DNA from: an uncultured Clostridia bacterium
GTDB taxonomy: Bacteria > Bacillota > Clostridia > Christensenellales > Aristaeellaceae
Reading direction: 5' to 3'
Length of the DNA stretch: 46,074 nucleotides
Assembly (NCBI GenBank): GCA_946408995.1
Contig: CAMJUL010000028.1
Coordinates: forward strand, 1-46,074
The position numbers and the translations under genes were made by a program. This document shows, one piece after another, positions 7,490 through 16,046 of this stretch (positions are counted from its first letter, which is position 1; each line of letters starts with the position of its first letter). The notes beneath the pieces were generated by a model that was not told where the DNA came from, did not search any database, and worked only from the letters and a program-made list of their open reading frames with translations.

Positions 7490-8227
7490 TCAGGCGTCAT
7501 ACCGCATGTACTTGGAGGAGGCAGGGCGTTTTTCCAGACGGCGTTCCACGTATTCGGCCAGCAGGGGCAATGGCGCATCCGCCGGCGGGCGCGCGGTTTT
7601 TTCGATCCCTTCGGCCAGGACGTCCTGCATCCAGGCAACCTGGGCGGGACGCACGGGGTAGAGTTTCTCCGGGAGGGACGAGGCGCATTTTGAACAGACC
7701 AGGCCCCCGCTGTCAATATCCATGCGAAGGGCAGCCTCCGCCGAAACGGGTTCCCCGCAGCGCACACAGTGCCTGAGCCGGGGACGATACCCCTCCAGCG
7801 CGGCAAGAAGCAAAAGAAACGCGCTCGTTACCGCCCGCGGATCCATGCTTTTGTAGGCGAGCCGGGAAAGGGACCGGGCCAGGAGGGTGAACAGGCCAAG
7901 GGCTTCTTCCCCCGGGCGGGCGACCGTTTCCGCAATGGAGAGGATATAGCTTGCGTATTTGAGCAGGTCATAGTCCTGACGGAGCGGATAGAAACTGTCC
8001 GACAGCTGGCAGGATGTGACCGTGACCCTTCCCGAGGCGGAATAAAGAACGTATTCCCCTTCCGCGAACCATTCACTGGCGGCAAGAAGCGGGGATTTGG
8101 GCTTCCTGCAGCCGCGGCAAAGGGCGTCAACGCGGCCGAGGGTGGGGGACAGCAGGGTCAGCATCCGGTCGTTTTCCCGATAATCGGCATATCTTAGAAC
8201 GATGGCAAGCGTCTTGAGGGTGGGCAT
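7490..8227 (-). CDS. recO: DNA repair protein RecO
   Basis: A 245-residue RecO, which with RecR loads RecA onto SSB-coated single-stranded DNA. The N-terminal OB fold (TLAIVLRYADYRENDRMLTLLS, GRVDALCRGCRKPKS) is followed by a helical domain and a four-cysteine zinc site, Cys154, Cys157, Cys178 and Cys181. The start at 8227 is chosen because GGAGG lies six bases upstream; an upstream in-frame start at 8278 would fall inside the promoter. It is divergent from the gene at 8341 and convergent with the gene ending at 7459. Confidence 0.93.
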   Translation of the reverse strand: MPTLKTLAIVLRYADYRENDRMLTLLSPTLGRVDALCRGCRKPKSPLLAASEWFAEGEYVLYSASGRVTVTSCQLSDSFYPLRQDYDLLKYASYILSIAETVARPGEEALGLFTLLARSLSRLAYKSMDPRAVTSAFLLLLAALEGYRPRLRHCVRCGEPVSAEAALRMDIDSGGLVCSKCASSLPEKLYPVRPAQVAWMQDVLAEGIEKTARPPADAPLPLLAEYVERRLEKRPASSKYMRYDA

Positions 8228-8249
8228 GGATTCCTCCGGTTTTTGCACA

Positions 8250-8278
8250 ATTATATCTTTACAACCATCCACGGTCAA
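8250..8278 (-). promoter_or_regulatory. Sigma-A promoter of recO
   Basis: On the minus strand TTGACC (8273-8278) and TATAAT (8250-8255) are 17 bases apart. The element overlaps the opposite-strand promoter at 8258-8286. Confidence 0.75.
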
Positions 8279-8286
8279 GCTATTCT
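8258..8286 (+). promoter_or_regulatory. Candidate sigma-A promoter of the orphan-rluA-HAD operon
   Basis: TTTACA (8258-8263) and TATTCT (8281-8286) with a 17-base spacer, 54 bases upstream of the start at 8341. It is nearly superimposed on the divergent recO promoter. Confidence 0.5.
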
Positions 8287-8340
8287 AAGGATTGGGAATG
8301 GACCGGAGGGTCCGGCGAAAAAGAAGCGGAGGACAGACAG

Positions 8341-9375
8341 ATGCAAAGACCGGTGCTTCCGGAAGACCTGACTTGGCACGAGGGGATCAAATCGGCCCTG
8401 GAGGATGCGCAGTTCCAGCAATGCAGGGACCGAGTGGTTTCCTGGCCGGGGACGGGCATTTTTGACACGGGGAGCGTCCTGGAGGCCGAATGGCTCAGAC
8501 AGCACTCCTATTATTCCCGGGAAAACGGGAAGGCGGCCGGGGCGGATGTTAAAAATCGCATCCTGGAGAACGTAAGGAAGGAAGCCCTCTGCCTGAGTAT
8601 GGATGAGGACACGCTGGTAAAGCGGATGCTTCTTACGGACGGGACGGTCTACGCGGGAGACTGGCAGATGCTGCCGGCGGTGGAATCCCTCCTGAAAAGG
8701 CTTTGGTGTACCCTCAGGACCGACGAAAACGGGGAAGAGACGCTGGTTCTTGCGGAGGAGTTGAGGGGGCCGCTGCTGGAGGCCATGAGCGGGGAAAGGT
8801 ACGTCCCCGTGCGGGAAACGCTTTTCCGCATGGACGCGATGCTTAACTGCATGCTGTATCTGTACGGATATGTCTTTCCGGAGCCCATCCTGAATCAGGT
8901 CATCGCCAAAGCGGAAAGCTGGATGGGGATCCTGGAGTATCCCCATCTGCGCAGGTACGTAATGGCCGCTTTCCCGTATGTGGTTACGGGAAACGGGACC
9001 CTTTTGCTGACCCATTCGGCCCTGAGGGTGACGGGCGGCTGTCTTGAGCGCATATACCAAACCGACGCGTCCGACTGGAAGATCTCCGGGGAAATGATGC
9101 TGGGGGGGATGAACAGCCTTCTGGCGGAGGAAAAGCCGGCTGTGGATCTGTTTGTATCCACCATCCGGAAGGCGGTCCGGCCTGAAAACGACCTGCAGAC
9201 CCTGACGGACGACCTTCGCTTTATGGCCAAGCAGGGCGCGTCCTTTGCGGACATGAAAAAGATCCTCGCCGAATCGCTCTGCGTGCTTCCCGACAGAGGC
9301 ATGCTCGACGCCCTGGAGCGGCTGAGGCAGGAAACCATGCCCTGGATCTTATTTTCCTCGGAGGGACTGAACTGA
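8341..9375 (+). CDS. Protein of unknown function, 344 aa
   Basis: Not recognised. It is a soluble, probably helical protein without signal peptide or transmembrane segment. Notable blocks are EAEWLRQHSYYSREN (about 48-62), GDWQMLPAVESLLKRLW (about 106-122) and an amphipathic C-terminal region (about 275-340). GCGGAGG sits eight bases before the ATG. Its stop codon is separated from the RluA-type start by one base, so it is translated with a pseudouridine synthase and a HAD phosphatase. That linkage is the only hint of a role. Confidence 0.75.
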   Translation: MQRPVLPEDLTWHEGIKSALEDAQFQQCRDRVVSWPGTGIFDTGSVLEAEWLRQHSYYSRENGKAAGADVKNRILENVRKEALCLSMDEDTLVKRMLLTDGTVYAGDWQMLPAVESLLKRLWCTLRTDENGEETLVLAEELRGPLLEAMSGERYVPVRETLFRMDAMLNCMLYLYGYVFPEPILNQVIAKAESWMGILEYPHLRRYVMAAFPYVVTGNGTLLLTHSALRVTGGCLERIYQTDASDWKISGEMMLGGMNSLLAEEKPAVDLFVSTIRKAVRPENDLQTLTDDLRFMAKQGASFADMKKILAESLCVLPDRGMLDALERLRQETMPWILFSSEGLN

Positions 9376-9376
9376 G

Positions 9377-10228
9377 ATGGAGAGGTATCAGTGGAGGGTG
9401 TCCGACGCGCAAAAACCCATCCAGGCCGCCAATTATCTCCGGTACGCCATGCCGCTGATGCCGGAGAAGGAGCGCAGGGAAGCCTTTCGCCGCCGGGACG
9501 TACTGATGGACGGAAAACGGATCGACAGCGCCGACGGGATACGGCCCGGGGCGGCGATCACCCTGTATACCCTTTACAAGGTCAGCCTTCCAGTGGTGTA
9601 CGAGGACGAAAAGGTGCTATTGATCAACAAACCCGCGGGACTGTGCACCTCGGATCCCCATGTGGGAATGACGGTGCTGAGCCTGCTCGAAAGGGAACGG
9701 GGGAAGGAATACCGGCTCTGTCACCGGCTGGACACAAGAACCAGCGGCTTATTGCTGCTTTGCACGGAGGAGGAGACGGAAAAGGAAATCCAGGACCTGT
9801 TCAGGGACAGATGCCTGAAAAAGGAATACGAATGCCTGGTGCGGGGGGAAATGCGGCCGCAGGAGGCCGTCTGCGACGCATATTTGATCAAAGACAGCAA
9901 AGCGGGGGTCGTCCGGGTCATTTCCCACCGGACGCCGGGGGCCAAGCCCATCCGGACAGGGTACAGATGCCTTGAAAAAAAAGGCGAGCTTTCCCGCCTC
10001 CGGGTGGAACTGTTTACGGGGAGGACCCATCAGATCCGCGCACACATGGCCTATCTGAATCATCCGATCCTTGGAGACGATGTGTATGGGGACCGGGAAT
10101 TGAACCGAAGGGCCCATTCCGTGGGGGAACTGAAGCTGTGCGCGGTATCCCTGACCCTGTATCCCCCGCAAGGCAGCACGCTGTTTTACCTGTACGGGAA
10201 GGAGTTTTCCGTCCCCGCGCCCTTTTAG
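9377..10228 (+). CDS. RluA-family pseudouridine synthase
   Basis: A 283-residue RNA pseudouridine synthase. Residues about 1-65 form an S4-like RNA-binding domain; the catalytic domain has EDEKVLLINKPAGL (about 76-89) and the RluA signature CHRLDTRTSGLLLL (about 114-127), whose Asp is the catalytic nucleophile, then GRTHQIRAHM near residue 220. It isomerises uridines in rRNA or tRNA; which site cannot be decided among RluA, RluC and RluD types. It starts one base after the upstream stop. Confidence 0.9.
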   Translation: MERYQWRVSDAQKPIQAANYLRYAMPLMPEKERREAFRRRDVLMDGKRIDSADGIRPGAAITLYTLYKVSLPVVYEDEKVLLINKPAGLCTSDPHVGMTVLSLLERERGKEYRLCHRLDTRTSGLLLLCTEEETEKEIQDLFRDRCLKKEYECLVRGEMRPQEAVCDAYLIKDSKAGVVRVISHRTPGAKPIRTGYRCLEKKGELSRLRVELFTGRTHQIRAHMAYLNHPILGDDVYGDRELNRRAHSVGELKLCAVSLTLYPPQGSTLFYLYGKEFSVPAPF

Positions 10229-10243
10229 CCGGAAAGAGAGAAA

Positions 10244-11149
10244 ATGAACACGTTCAAACTCAGGATGATCTGCTCGGACCTGGACGGGACCCTTTTGAAG
10301 AAGGACGGCACGGTCCACCCCGACAACCTGCGCGCGATCCGGGAAGCGCGGGAAAAAGGAATACTGTTTGCGGTCGCTACCGGCAGGGCGACCGGAAACG
10401 CGCTTGCCAAGATCCGCCAGGCGGGCATTTTCTGCCCGGTTTCGGCCATGAACGGAACGGTTTTGACGGATGAGGACGGAAGCGTGCTGCGCCGTCATCC
10501 CATGACGCGAAGGACCGCTGTGGAGATCGAGCGGGTCCTTGCCGGACATCAGGCGGATTATGTGCTGATGGGCGAGAAGGTCCTGTGCACCAGCAGGGAA
10601 GATTTTTATCATCACAGTGAGCTGGAATACGGGCCGGAAATGGAAAAAATGGGATACCGTTTTTTCCGGGGGAGGGAAACCGTCCGCAGGGCCGCGGAAA
10701 AGGAGGCGGTTTACAAGTATTACGTCTGCCGCATGCAGGACCCGGAGCGGCTGATCCGCGAGGCCCAAGAGGTCGGGCGGGTGACGCTGACAAGAAGCGG
10801 GCGGGACAACCTTGAGATCATGACCGAAGGGGTTGACAAGGCCACGGGGATCATGGAATTGGCTGACCTGAAGGGGATAAGGCGGGAAGAGATCATGGCG
10901 GTCGGGGATGAGATGAATGATCTTCCCATGATCCGCTGGGCCGGCTGGGGGGTCGCCATGGGAAACGGGGCGGACCGGGTGAAGGAGGAAGCGGACCTGG
11001 TGACCGCTTCCAACGAGGAGGGCGGTGTGGCAAAAGCCGTCCGGTTCCTTCTTGGGCGCGCCGCAGGCCTTCCGGACGCTGCCGGATGCCCGGAAGGCCC
11101 TTCATTAAAGGCCTCCGGAGGGGAGGAAAAGGGTCCGGGAAAGCGCTGA
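10244..11149 (+). CDS. HAD-superfamily hydrolase (Cof-type phosphatase)
   Basis: A 301-residue Cof-type HAD phosphatase, a cytoplasmic enzyme that removes phosphate from sugar phosphates or nucleotides. Motif I is CSDLDGTLL (10-18), with the nucleophile and acid/base Asp; motif II is AVATGRA (about 44-50); motif IV is GDEMNDLPM near residue 225. The final 30 residues (Gly/Pro/Lys-rich) extend past the normal end of the fold. They are encoded partly by a 10-bp inverted repeat (GGCCTTCCGG at 11066-11075, CCGGAAGGCC at 11090-11099), so the tail may be a by-product of an RNA hairpin. Last gene of the operon begun at 8341. Confidence 0.88.
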   Translation: MNTFKLRMICSDLDGTLLKKDGTVHPDNLRAIREAREKGILFAVATGRATGNALAKIRQAGIFCPVSAMNGTVLTDEDGSVLRRHPMTRRTAVEIERVLAGHQADYVLMGEKVLCTSREDFYHHSELEYGPEMEKMGYRFFRGRETVRRAAEKEAVYKYYVCRMQDPERLIREAQEVGRVTLTRSGRDNLEIMTEGVDKATGIMELADLKGIRREEIMAVGDEMNDLPMIRWAGWGVAMGNGADRVKEEADLVTASNEEGGVAKAVRFLLGRAAGLPDAAGCPEGPSLKASGGEEKGPGKR

Positions 11150-11165
11150 AAATTTGGAAAAACAG

Positions 11166-11194
11166 TTGACAAGCAAAGGCCGGACCTTTATAAT
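11166..11194 (+). promoter_or_regulatory. Perfect-consensus sigma-A promoter of yceD-rpmF
   Basis: TTGACA (11166-11171) and TATAAT (11189-11194) with a 17-base spacer, just upstream of the DUF177 gene. Confidence 0.85.
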
Positions 11195-11216
11195 ACTGTA
11201 GGTCTCGATTGGAGTG

Positions 11217-11765
11217 ATGAAGGTGCTGCTCGACATTACCGCTGCCATCAGGTCACAGGGAGTTGAACATCCCTTTACTCACTTGGAAACGATTCCGCCG
11301 CAGGAGATTTTCGGCGAAACCATCCGGTTCGGGGAAATCCGGCTCAGCGGCACTTTTTGTCTTGAGGACAAGACCCTTCGCCTGAAAGGCGAATTGACCG
11401 GGGAGGCCTGCGGCAAATGCTACGCGTGTCTTTCGCCGGTCCGTTATACCCTGCATGTTCCCTTTGACGAGACGTTTCGTCAGACGGACCGCAGGGAGGT
11501 GCTTGCGGAAAAGGCAAAAGGGGAGGAAGCGGAGACCTTTGGGGAAGAACGCCTCGTTTTTGAGGGCTCACGGGTTGAGCTGTCTCATTTGGCGTTGACC
11601 CTCGCGGTGCTGGAGCTGCCGATGCGGTTCAGGTGTGAGCCGGAATGCGGTGCGCAGACGGCGCTGCGGGAAGATTATTCATCGCATGCTTGCCAGAAGG
11701 AATTGCCTGACCAGCATCCTTTTTCGGCATTGCAGCAATTGCTGACAAAGGATCAGGAGGTGTAG
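11217..11765 (+). CDS. DUF177 (YceD) family protein
   Basis: A protein of about 182 residues in the YceD/DUF177 family, found next to rpmF across bacteria and linked to 23S rRNA or ribosome accumulation. Family marks are the ETIRFGEIRLSGTF strand, the CGKCYACLSPV cysteine cluster (about 65-75), FDETF and the C-terminal CEPECGAQ. The start is ambiguous: GTG at 11214, ATG at 11217 and GTG at 11223 are all in frame after a GGAG at 11211-11214. The spacing suits 11223 best; ATG is listed here. rpmF begins four bases after its stop. Confidence 0.85.
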   Translation: MKVLLDITAAIRSQGVEHPFTHLETIPPQEIFGETIRFGEIRLSGTFCLEDKTLRLKGELTGEACGKCYACLSPVRYTLHVPFDETFRQTDRREVLAEKAKGEEAETFGEERLVFEGSRVELSHLALTLAVLELPMRFRCEPECGAQTALREDYSSHACQKELPDQHPFSALQQLLTKDQEV

Positions 11766-11768
11766 AGT

Positions 11769-11957
11769 ATGGCTCTGCCAAAAGAGAAAGTATCTAAAGC
11801 GCGTGGACGCAGCCGCCGTGCCAATTGGAAACTGAATCCGCCGACCTTGGTGGAATGCACTCAGTGCCATCAGCTGAAGCTGGCGCACCGTGTCTGCAAG
11901 CATTGCGGATACTATGACGGCAAGCAGGTTGTTGTACTGGAAAAGGCCGAGGCCTGA
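11769..11957 (+). CDS. rpmF: 50S ribosomal protein L32
   Basis: A 62-residue L32 of the large ribosomal subunit. It starts ALPKEKVSKARGRSRR, as is typical, and carries a zinc ribbon with Cys30, Cys33, Cys43 and Cys46, so it is the zinc-binding (C+) form. AGGAGGT precedes the ATG. It is cotranscribed with the DUF177 gene. Confidence 0.97.
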   Translation: MALPKEKVSKARGRSRRANWKLNPPTLVECTQCHQLKLAHRVCKHCGYYDGKQVVVLEKAEA

Positions 11958-11974
11958 CAACGGTTCATACAATC

Positions 11975-12016
11975 GACCGTTTTTACGCGGATGATCCTGT
12001 TCGTGTAGAAACGGTC
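11975..12016 (+). other. Long hairpin between rpmF and the valS T-box
   Basis: A 15-bp uninterrupted stem (two G-T wobbles) with a 12-base loop pairs 11975-11989 with 12002-12016. It is followed by tgactttaccc, not a T-run, so it is not a standard terminator. It could mark the end or processing site of rpmF mRNA, or an added 5' domain of the valS leader. Confidence 0.6.
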
Positions 12017-12017
12017 T

Positions 12018-12250
12018 GACTTTACCCGGAGAAGGAGAGGAGTACGCGTTTTTCCGTCCTGCAGAGAGAGCCGCCAAGGCTGGAAGCGGCTTGGATGGGG
12101 GGTGCGGAAGTCGCTCCGGAGGGAGGCAGGGGAACAGAGTAGTCTGCCCGCAGGTGCGCGTTATCCCCAAATGAGGCGGCTGGACACAGCCGCGAACGAA
12201 GGTGGTACCACGGAGCCGCTCCGTCCTTTTGGGACAGGGCGGCTTTTTTT
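12018..12250 (+). promoter_or_regulatory. T-box leader controlling valS
   Basis: A tRNA-sensing T-box riboswitch. The 5' part has GAGAGGAGTA typical of stem I, with an AGAGAG distal element. The specifier is probably GTC (Val) at 12110-12112. The conserved T-box GGTGGTACCACGG is at 12201-12213, with TGGT available to pair with a tRNA acceptor end having A73. The competing terminator is 12214-12250, a GC-rich stem ending GGCGGCT followed by seven T residues. Uncharged tRNA-Val binding is expected to favour the antiterminator and so valS expression. Confidence 0.92.
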
Positions 12251-12289
12251 ATCGGACAAACAGCCACAATGAACGCGGAGGATGAAACA

Positions 12290-15016
12290 ATGAGCGAATC
12301 CGGGAAAGAATTCAGCATGGCCAAAGCCTATGACCCTGCCAGCATCGAGCAGGAGACCTATCGGCGCTGGGAGAGTGCCGGGGCCTTCACGGCCCATCGT
12401 CGGGAGGGGAAAAAGCCCTTCACCATCGTTATGCCGCCGCCAAACGTGACCGGACAATTGCATATGGGGCACGCCATGGACTGCGTCCTGCAGGATTCCC
12501 TGGTGCGGTTCCATCGTATGAAGGGGGACCCGACCCTTTGGCTGCCCGGCACCGACCACGCCTCCATTGCCACGGAGGTGAAGGTGGTGGACCAGATGCG
12601 CGAGGAGGGCCTGACCAAGGAGGATGTGGGCCGCGAGGGCTTCCTGAAGCGCGCATGGGCCTGGAAGGAAGAATACGGCGGAAGGATCACCCGGCAGCTC
12701 AGACGCCTTGGGGCCAGCTGTGACTGGTCCCGGGAGCGGTTTACCATGGACGAAGGCTGCTCGGCTGCGGTGCGCGAGGTATTTTGCCGCCTGTATGAGA
12801 AAAAGCAGATCTACCGCGGCGCCCGGCTGGTGAACTGGTGCACCTGCTGCGGCACTTCCATTTCCGACGCGGAGGTCGAGTATACCGAGCAGAAGGGACA
12901 TTTCTGGCACCTGCTTTATCCAGTCAAGGAAACGGGGGAAATGCTGGAGTTGGCTACCACGCGTCCGGAGACCATGCTTGGCGATACCGCCGTGGCCGTC
13001 AATCCGGAAGATGAGCGCTATGCCCATCTGCACGGCTGCCATGTGATCCTGCCGCTGGTGGGCAGGGAGATCCCCATTGTGTGTGACGAGCACGCGGACA
13101 AGTCCAAGGGTACGGGCGTCGTGAAGATCACCCCGGCCCATGACCCCAACGATTATGAGGTGGGACAGAGGCACAATCTGGAAGTCATCCGGGTGTTCAC
13201 TTACGATGGTCATATGACCGGGGCGGAAGAGAAGGCGGAGAATGACGCCCTGTTTGCCTCTGGCAAGGCTGCCGTGGGGGAGGCCAGGGTCATGGATACG
13301 GGCAAGTATGCCCATCTGACCACGGAAGCGTGCCGCCGGGAGATTGTGAAGGACCTGGAAGCAGGAGGGTATCTGAAGGCTGTGGAGGACCTGAGCCACG
13401 AGGTGGGCACCTGCTACCGCTGCCATACGAATATCGAGCCGATGATCTCCATTCAGTGGTTCGTTCGCATGGCGCCCCTGGCCGAGCCGGCCATTGAGGC
13501 GGTCAGGCGGGGGGAGACCCGTTTTGTGCCGGAGCGGTTTACCAAGACCTACCTGAACTGGATGGAAAACATCCGCGACTGGTGCATCAGCCGCCATCTG
13601 TGGTGGGGCCACCGGATCCCGGCCTGGTACTGCGCGGACTGCGGCGCGACGACCGTGAGCAGGGAAGACGTTTGCACCTGCGGTCAGTGCGGCAGCAAGA
13701 ACGTCACCCAGGACGAGGACGTGCTGGACACCTGGTTCTCAAGCGCGCTTTGGCCCTTCTCCACGCTGGGATGGCCGGAGGAAACCGAGGACCTGAAGTA
13801 CTTCTACCCCACCAACACCCTGGTGACGGGCTACGACATTATCTTTTTCTGGGTGGCCAGGATGATTTTCTCCGGCATCGAGCAGATGGGGAAGCCGCCC
13901 TTTGACACGGTGGTGATCCATGGACTGGTCCGGGATGCCCTGGGACGCAAGATGTCCAAATCCCTTGGAAACGGCATCGATCCCCTTGAGGTCATCAAGC
14001 AGTACGGCGCGGACGCCCTGCGGTTTTCCCTGGTGCTGGGCATCAGTCCCGGCAATGACACCCGCTTCTCCAAGGAAAAGGTGGAAATGGCGCGGAATTT
14101 TGCCAACAAGATCTGGAACGCCAGCCGGTTCGTGCTGATGAACGTGGACAAGCGCGAGCCTCAAATGGACAGGAACGCCCTGAGGCTGGAGGACCGCTGG
14201 ATCCTGACGCGCTACAACGAAGCGGTCCGTCAGGTGACGGAGAATTTTGACAAAGCGGATTACGGCTTGGCGGCCCAGAAGATCTACGATTTTGCCTGGA
14301 GCGAATTCTGCGACTGGTACATCGAAATGAGCAAAAGCGCCCTGCTCGGGGAAGATGCGAAACGGCGGGAGAACACGCAGGCGGTGCTTTTGACCGTCCT
14401 GAGCGGCCTTCTGAAGCTGCTTCATCCCTTTATGCCCTTCGTGACGGAAGAGGTATACAGCTATCTGCCGGGCAAACAGGAGGAGAGCTGCATGCTTTCC
14501 GCCTGGCCCAAGGCAGAAGCGGCGCTGGATTTCCCGGAGGACTGCGCCAGGATGGAAGGCGTGATGGAGATGGTTCGCGCCATCCGCAATCTGCGGGCGG
14601 GCATGAACGTCCAGGCGGGACACCGCGCCAGGCTGATGGTGAGGCCGTCTTCGGGCTGGGGGGAGGTGCTCACGGCCCAGGAAGCCACCTTCCAGAGGCT
14701 GGCGGCCGTCAGCACGCTGAGCCTTTTGGGCGAAGAGGAGAAACCGGAGGGGAAGACGGTCAGCGCCGTCAGCGGAGCGGGCGAGTTTTTTATCCCGCTG
14801 GGAGAATTGGTGGACCTTGAGGCGGAGAAGAAACGTTTGTCCAAGGAGAAGGAACGTTTGGAGGGAGAGATCCGGCGGGGAGAAGGAAAGCTTGGCAATC
14901 CGGGCTTCCTCGGAAAAGCGCCCGCCCAGCTGGTGGAAAGCGAAAAAGCCAAGCTTGAGACCAACCGGCAAATGCTTACCGCCCTGGAAAAGCAGATCGC
15001 GGATCTTTGCCAGTAA
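12290..15016 (+). CDS. valS: Valyl-tRNA synthetase
   Basis: A 908-residue class I aminoacyl-tRNA synthetase charging tRNA-Val. PPPNVTG leads into the HMGH (HIGH-type) motif at 58-61; the editing domain lies in the 190-340 region; KMSKS is at about 554-558; the C-terminal coiled coil (about 840-908, DLEAEKKRLSKEKERLEGE) is typical of ValS. The start at 12290 is chosen for GGAGG eight bases upstream; an upstream ATG at 12269 has no ribosome site. Expression is under the T-box. Confidence 0.97.
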   Translation: MSESGKEFSMAKAYDPASIEQETYRRWESAGAFTAHRREGKKPFTIVMPPPNVTGQLHMGHAMDCVLQDSLVRFHRMKGDPTLWLPGTDHASIATEVKVVDQMREEGLTKEDVGREGFLKRAWAWKEEYGGRITRQLRRLGASCDWSRERFTMDEGCSAAVREVFCRLYEKKQIYRGARLVNWCTCCGTSISDAEVEYTEQKGHFWHLLYPVKETGEMLELATTRPETMLGDTAVAVNPEDERYAHLHGCHVILPLVGREIPIVCDEHADKSKGTGVVKITPAHDPNDYEVGQRHNLEVIRVFTYDGHMTGAEEKAENDALFASGKAAVGEARVMDTGKYAHLTTEACRREIVKDLEAGGYLKAVEDLSHEVGTCYRCHTNIEPMISIQWFVRMAPLAEPAIEAVRRGETRFVPERFTKTYLNWMENIRDWCISRHLWWGHRIPAWYCADCGATTVSREDVCTCGQCGSKNVTQDEDVLDTWFSSALWPFSTLGWPEETEDLKYFYPTNTLVTGYDIIFFWVARMIFSGIEQMGKPPFDTVVIHGLVRDALGRKMSKSLGNGIDPLEVIKQYGADALRFSLVLGISPGNDTRFSKEKVEMARNFANKIWNASRFVLMNVDKREPQMDRNALRLEDRWILTRYNEAVRQVTENFDKADYGLAAQKIYDFAWSEFCDWYIEMSKSALLGEDAKRRENTQAVLLTVLSGLLKLLHPFMPFVTEEVYSYLPGKQEESCMLSAWPKAEAALDFPEDCARMEGVMEMVRAIRNLRAGMNVQAGHRARLMVRPSSGWGEVLTAQEATFQRLAAVSTLSLLGEEEKPEGKTVSAVSGAGEFFIPLGELVDLEAEKKRLSKEKERLEGEIRRGEGKLGNPGFLGKAPAQLVESEKAKLETNRQMLTALEKQIADLCQ

Positions 15017-15051
15017 AGGGGACCGGGGAGACGCCCCGGAGACAGGATTTG

Positions 15052-15082
15052 GGCGGAGGATGGCCTGGCGCCATTCTCCGCC
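15052..15082 (+). terminator. Stem-loop between valS and rsmH
   Basis: A 13-bp stem (one G-T wobble) with a 5-base loop, GGCGGAGGATGGC/GCCATTCTCCGCC. Only TGTTTG follows, so it may be a weak terminator or an mRNA-protecting hairpin with partial readthrough into rsmH. Confidence 0.5.
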
Positions 15083-15101
15083 TGTTTGACAGGAGCGCGT
15101 T

Positions 15102-16046
15102 ATGAGTTCTTTTTACCATGAGCCTGTAATGCCATATGAGATCCTTGCGTATCTTTCCCCGCAGGAAGGGAAGGTCTATGCGGACGGGACCCTGGGAGGC
15201 GGCGGTCACAGCGAAAGGATCCTGCAGAAAATGAACGGGCAGGGAACGCTGTATGGGATCGACAGGGACCCGGAAGCCCTGAAGGCGGCCGGGGAGAGGC
15301 TGGAGGCGTATCCCTGCTTCCGTGCGGTGCACGGAAACTTCCACGATATCAAGGACCTGCTGCCGCCGGGGACCCGGCTGGACGGAGGGCTTTTGGATCT
15401 TGGCGTTTCCAGCCATCAGATCGACACGCCGGAGCGGGGGTTCAGCTTCCATGAAGACGCGCCGCTGGATATGCGCATGGATCAGACCCAGGGCATCACC
15501 GCAGCCGAGTGGCTGAACACGGTGGACGAACAAGTCTTCGCGCAGGCGCTTTACGAATACGCGGACGAAAAGTGGGCGGCCCGCATCGCCAAAATGCTGG
15601 TGGAAAAGCGCACAGAGTCCCCCCTGAAAACCACGTTTGACCTGGTCCGGGTGGTGGACGCCGCGATTCCAAAGGCGGTCAGGCGAAAGGAAGAGGGGCA
15701 CAGCGCCAGAAGGACCTTTCAGGCGGTGCGGATCGCGGTCAACGATGAGATCCGCCCCCTTGAAAAGGCGCTGAACGACTGGGTGGACCTGCTTTTGCCG
15801 GGCGGGCGGCTGTGCGTGCTGACTTTCCATTCCATCGAAGACCGGGCCGTGAAGAACGCCTTTCGAAAGATGCAGTTCCCCTGTGTCTGCCCGCCGAAGG
15901 CGCCGATCTGCACCTGCGGCAGAAAAAGCAAGGGGCGCGTCCTCGGGGGCGGCGCGGTGAAGCCCTCCCGGGAGGAGCTGGACAGGAACCCCCGCAGTCA
16001 TTCAGCCGTCCTGCGTGTTTTTGAGAAGGGGGAGGAAAACGGGTGA
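15102..16046 (+). CDS. rsmH: 16S rRNA (cytosine-1402-N4)-methyltransferase RsmH
   Basis: A 314-residue RsmH (MraW), which adds the N4-methyl group of m4Cm1402 in the ribosomal P site. The SAM-binding motif is DGTLGGGGHS (about 27-36); LLDLGVSSHQID and RGFSF follow; the C-terminal block is LTFHSIEDRAVK and RNPRSHSAVLRVFE-like. AGGAG precedes the ATG. It is not in a division/cell-wall cluster; it is coupled to rsmI, whose product adds the 2'-O-methyl of the same nucleotide. Confidence 0.95.
   Translation: MSSFYHEPVMPYEILAYLSPQEGKVYADGTLGGGGHSERILQKMNGQGTLYGIDRDPEALKAAGERLEAYPCFRAVHGNFHDIKDLLPPGTRLDGGLLDLGVSSHQIDTPERGFSFHEDAPLDMRMDQTQGITAAEWLNTVDEQVFAQALYEYADEKWAARIAKMLVEKRTESPLKTTFDLVRVVDAAIPKAVRRKEEGHSARRTFQAVRIAVNDEIRPLEKALNDWVDLLLPGGRLCVLTFHSIEDRAVKNAFRKMQFPCVCPPKAPICTCGRKSKGRVLGGGAVKPSREELDRNPRSHSAVLRVFEKGEENG

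Noticed and set aside
11066-11099. 10-bp inverted repeat at the end of the HAD gene considered as a terminator
   Set aside because: It lies inside the reading frame and no T-run follows.
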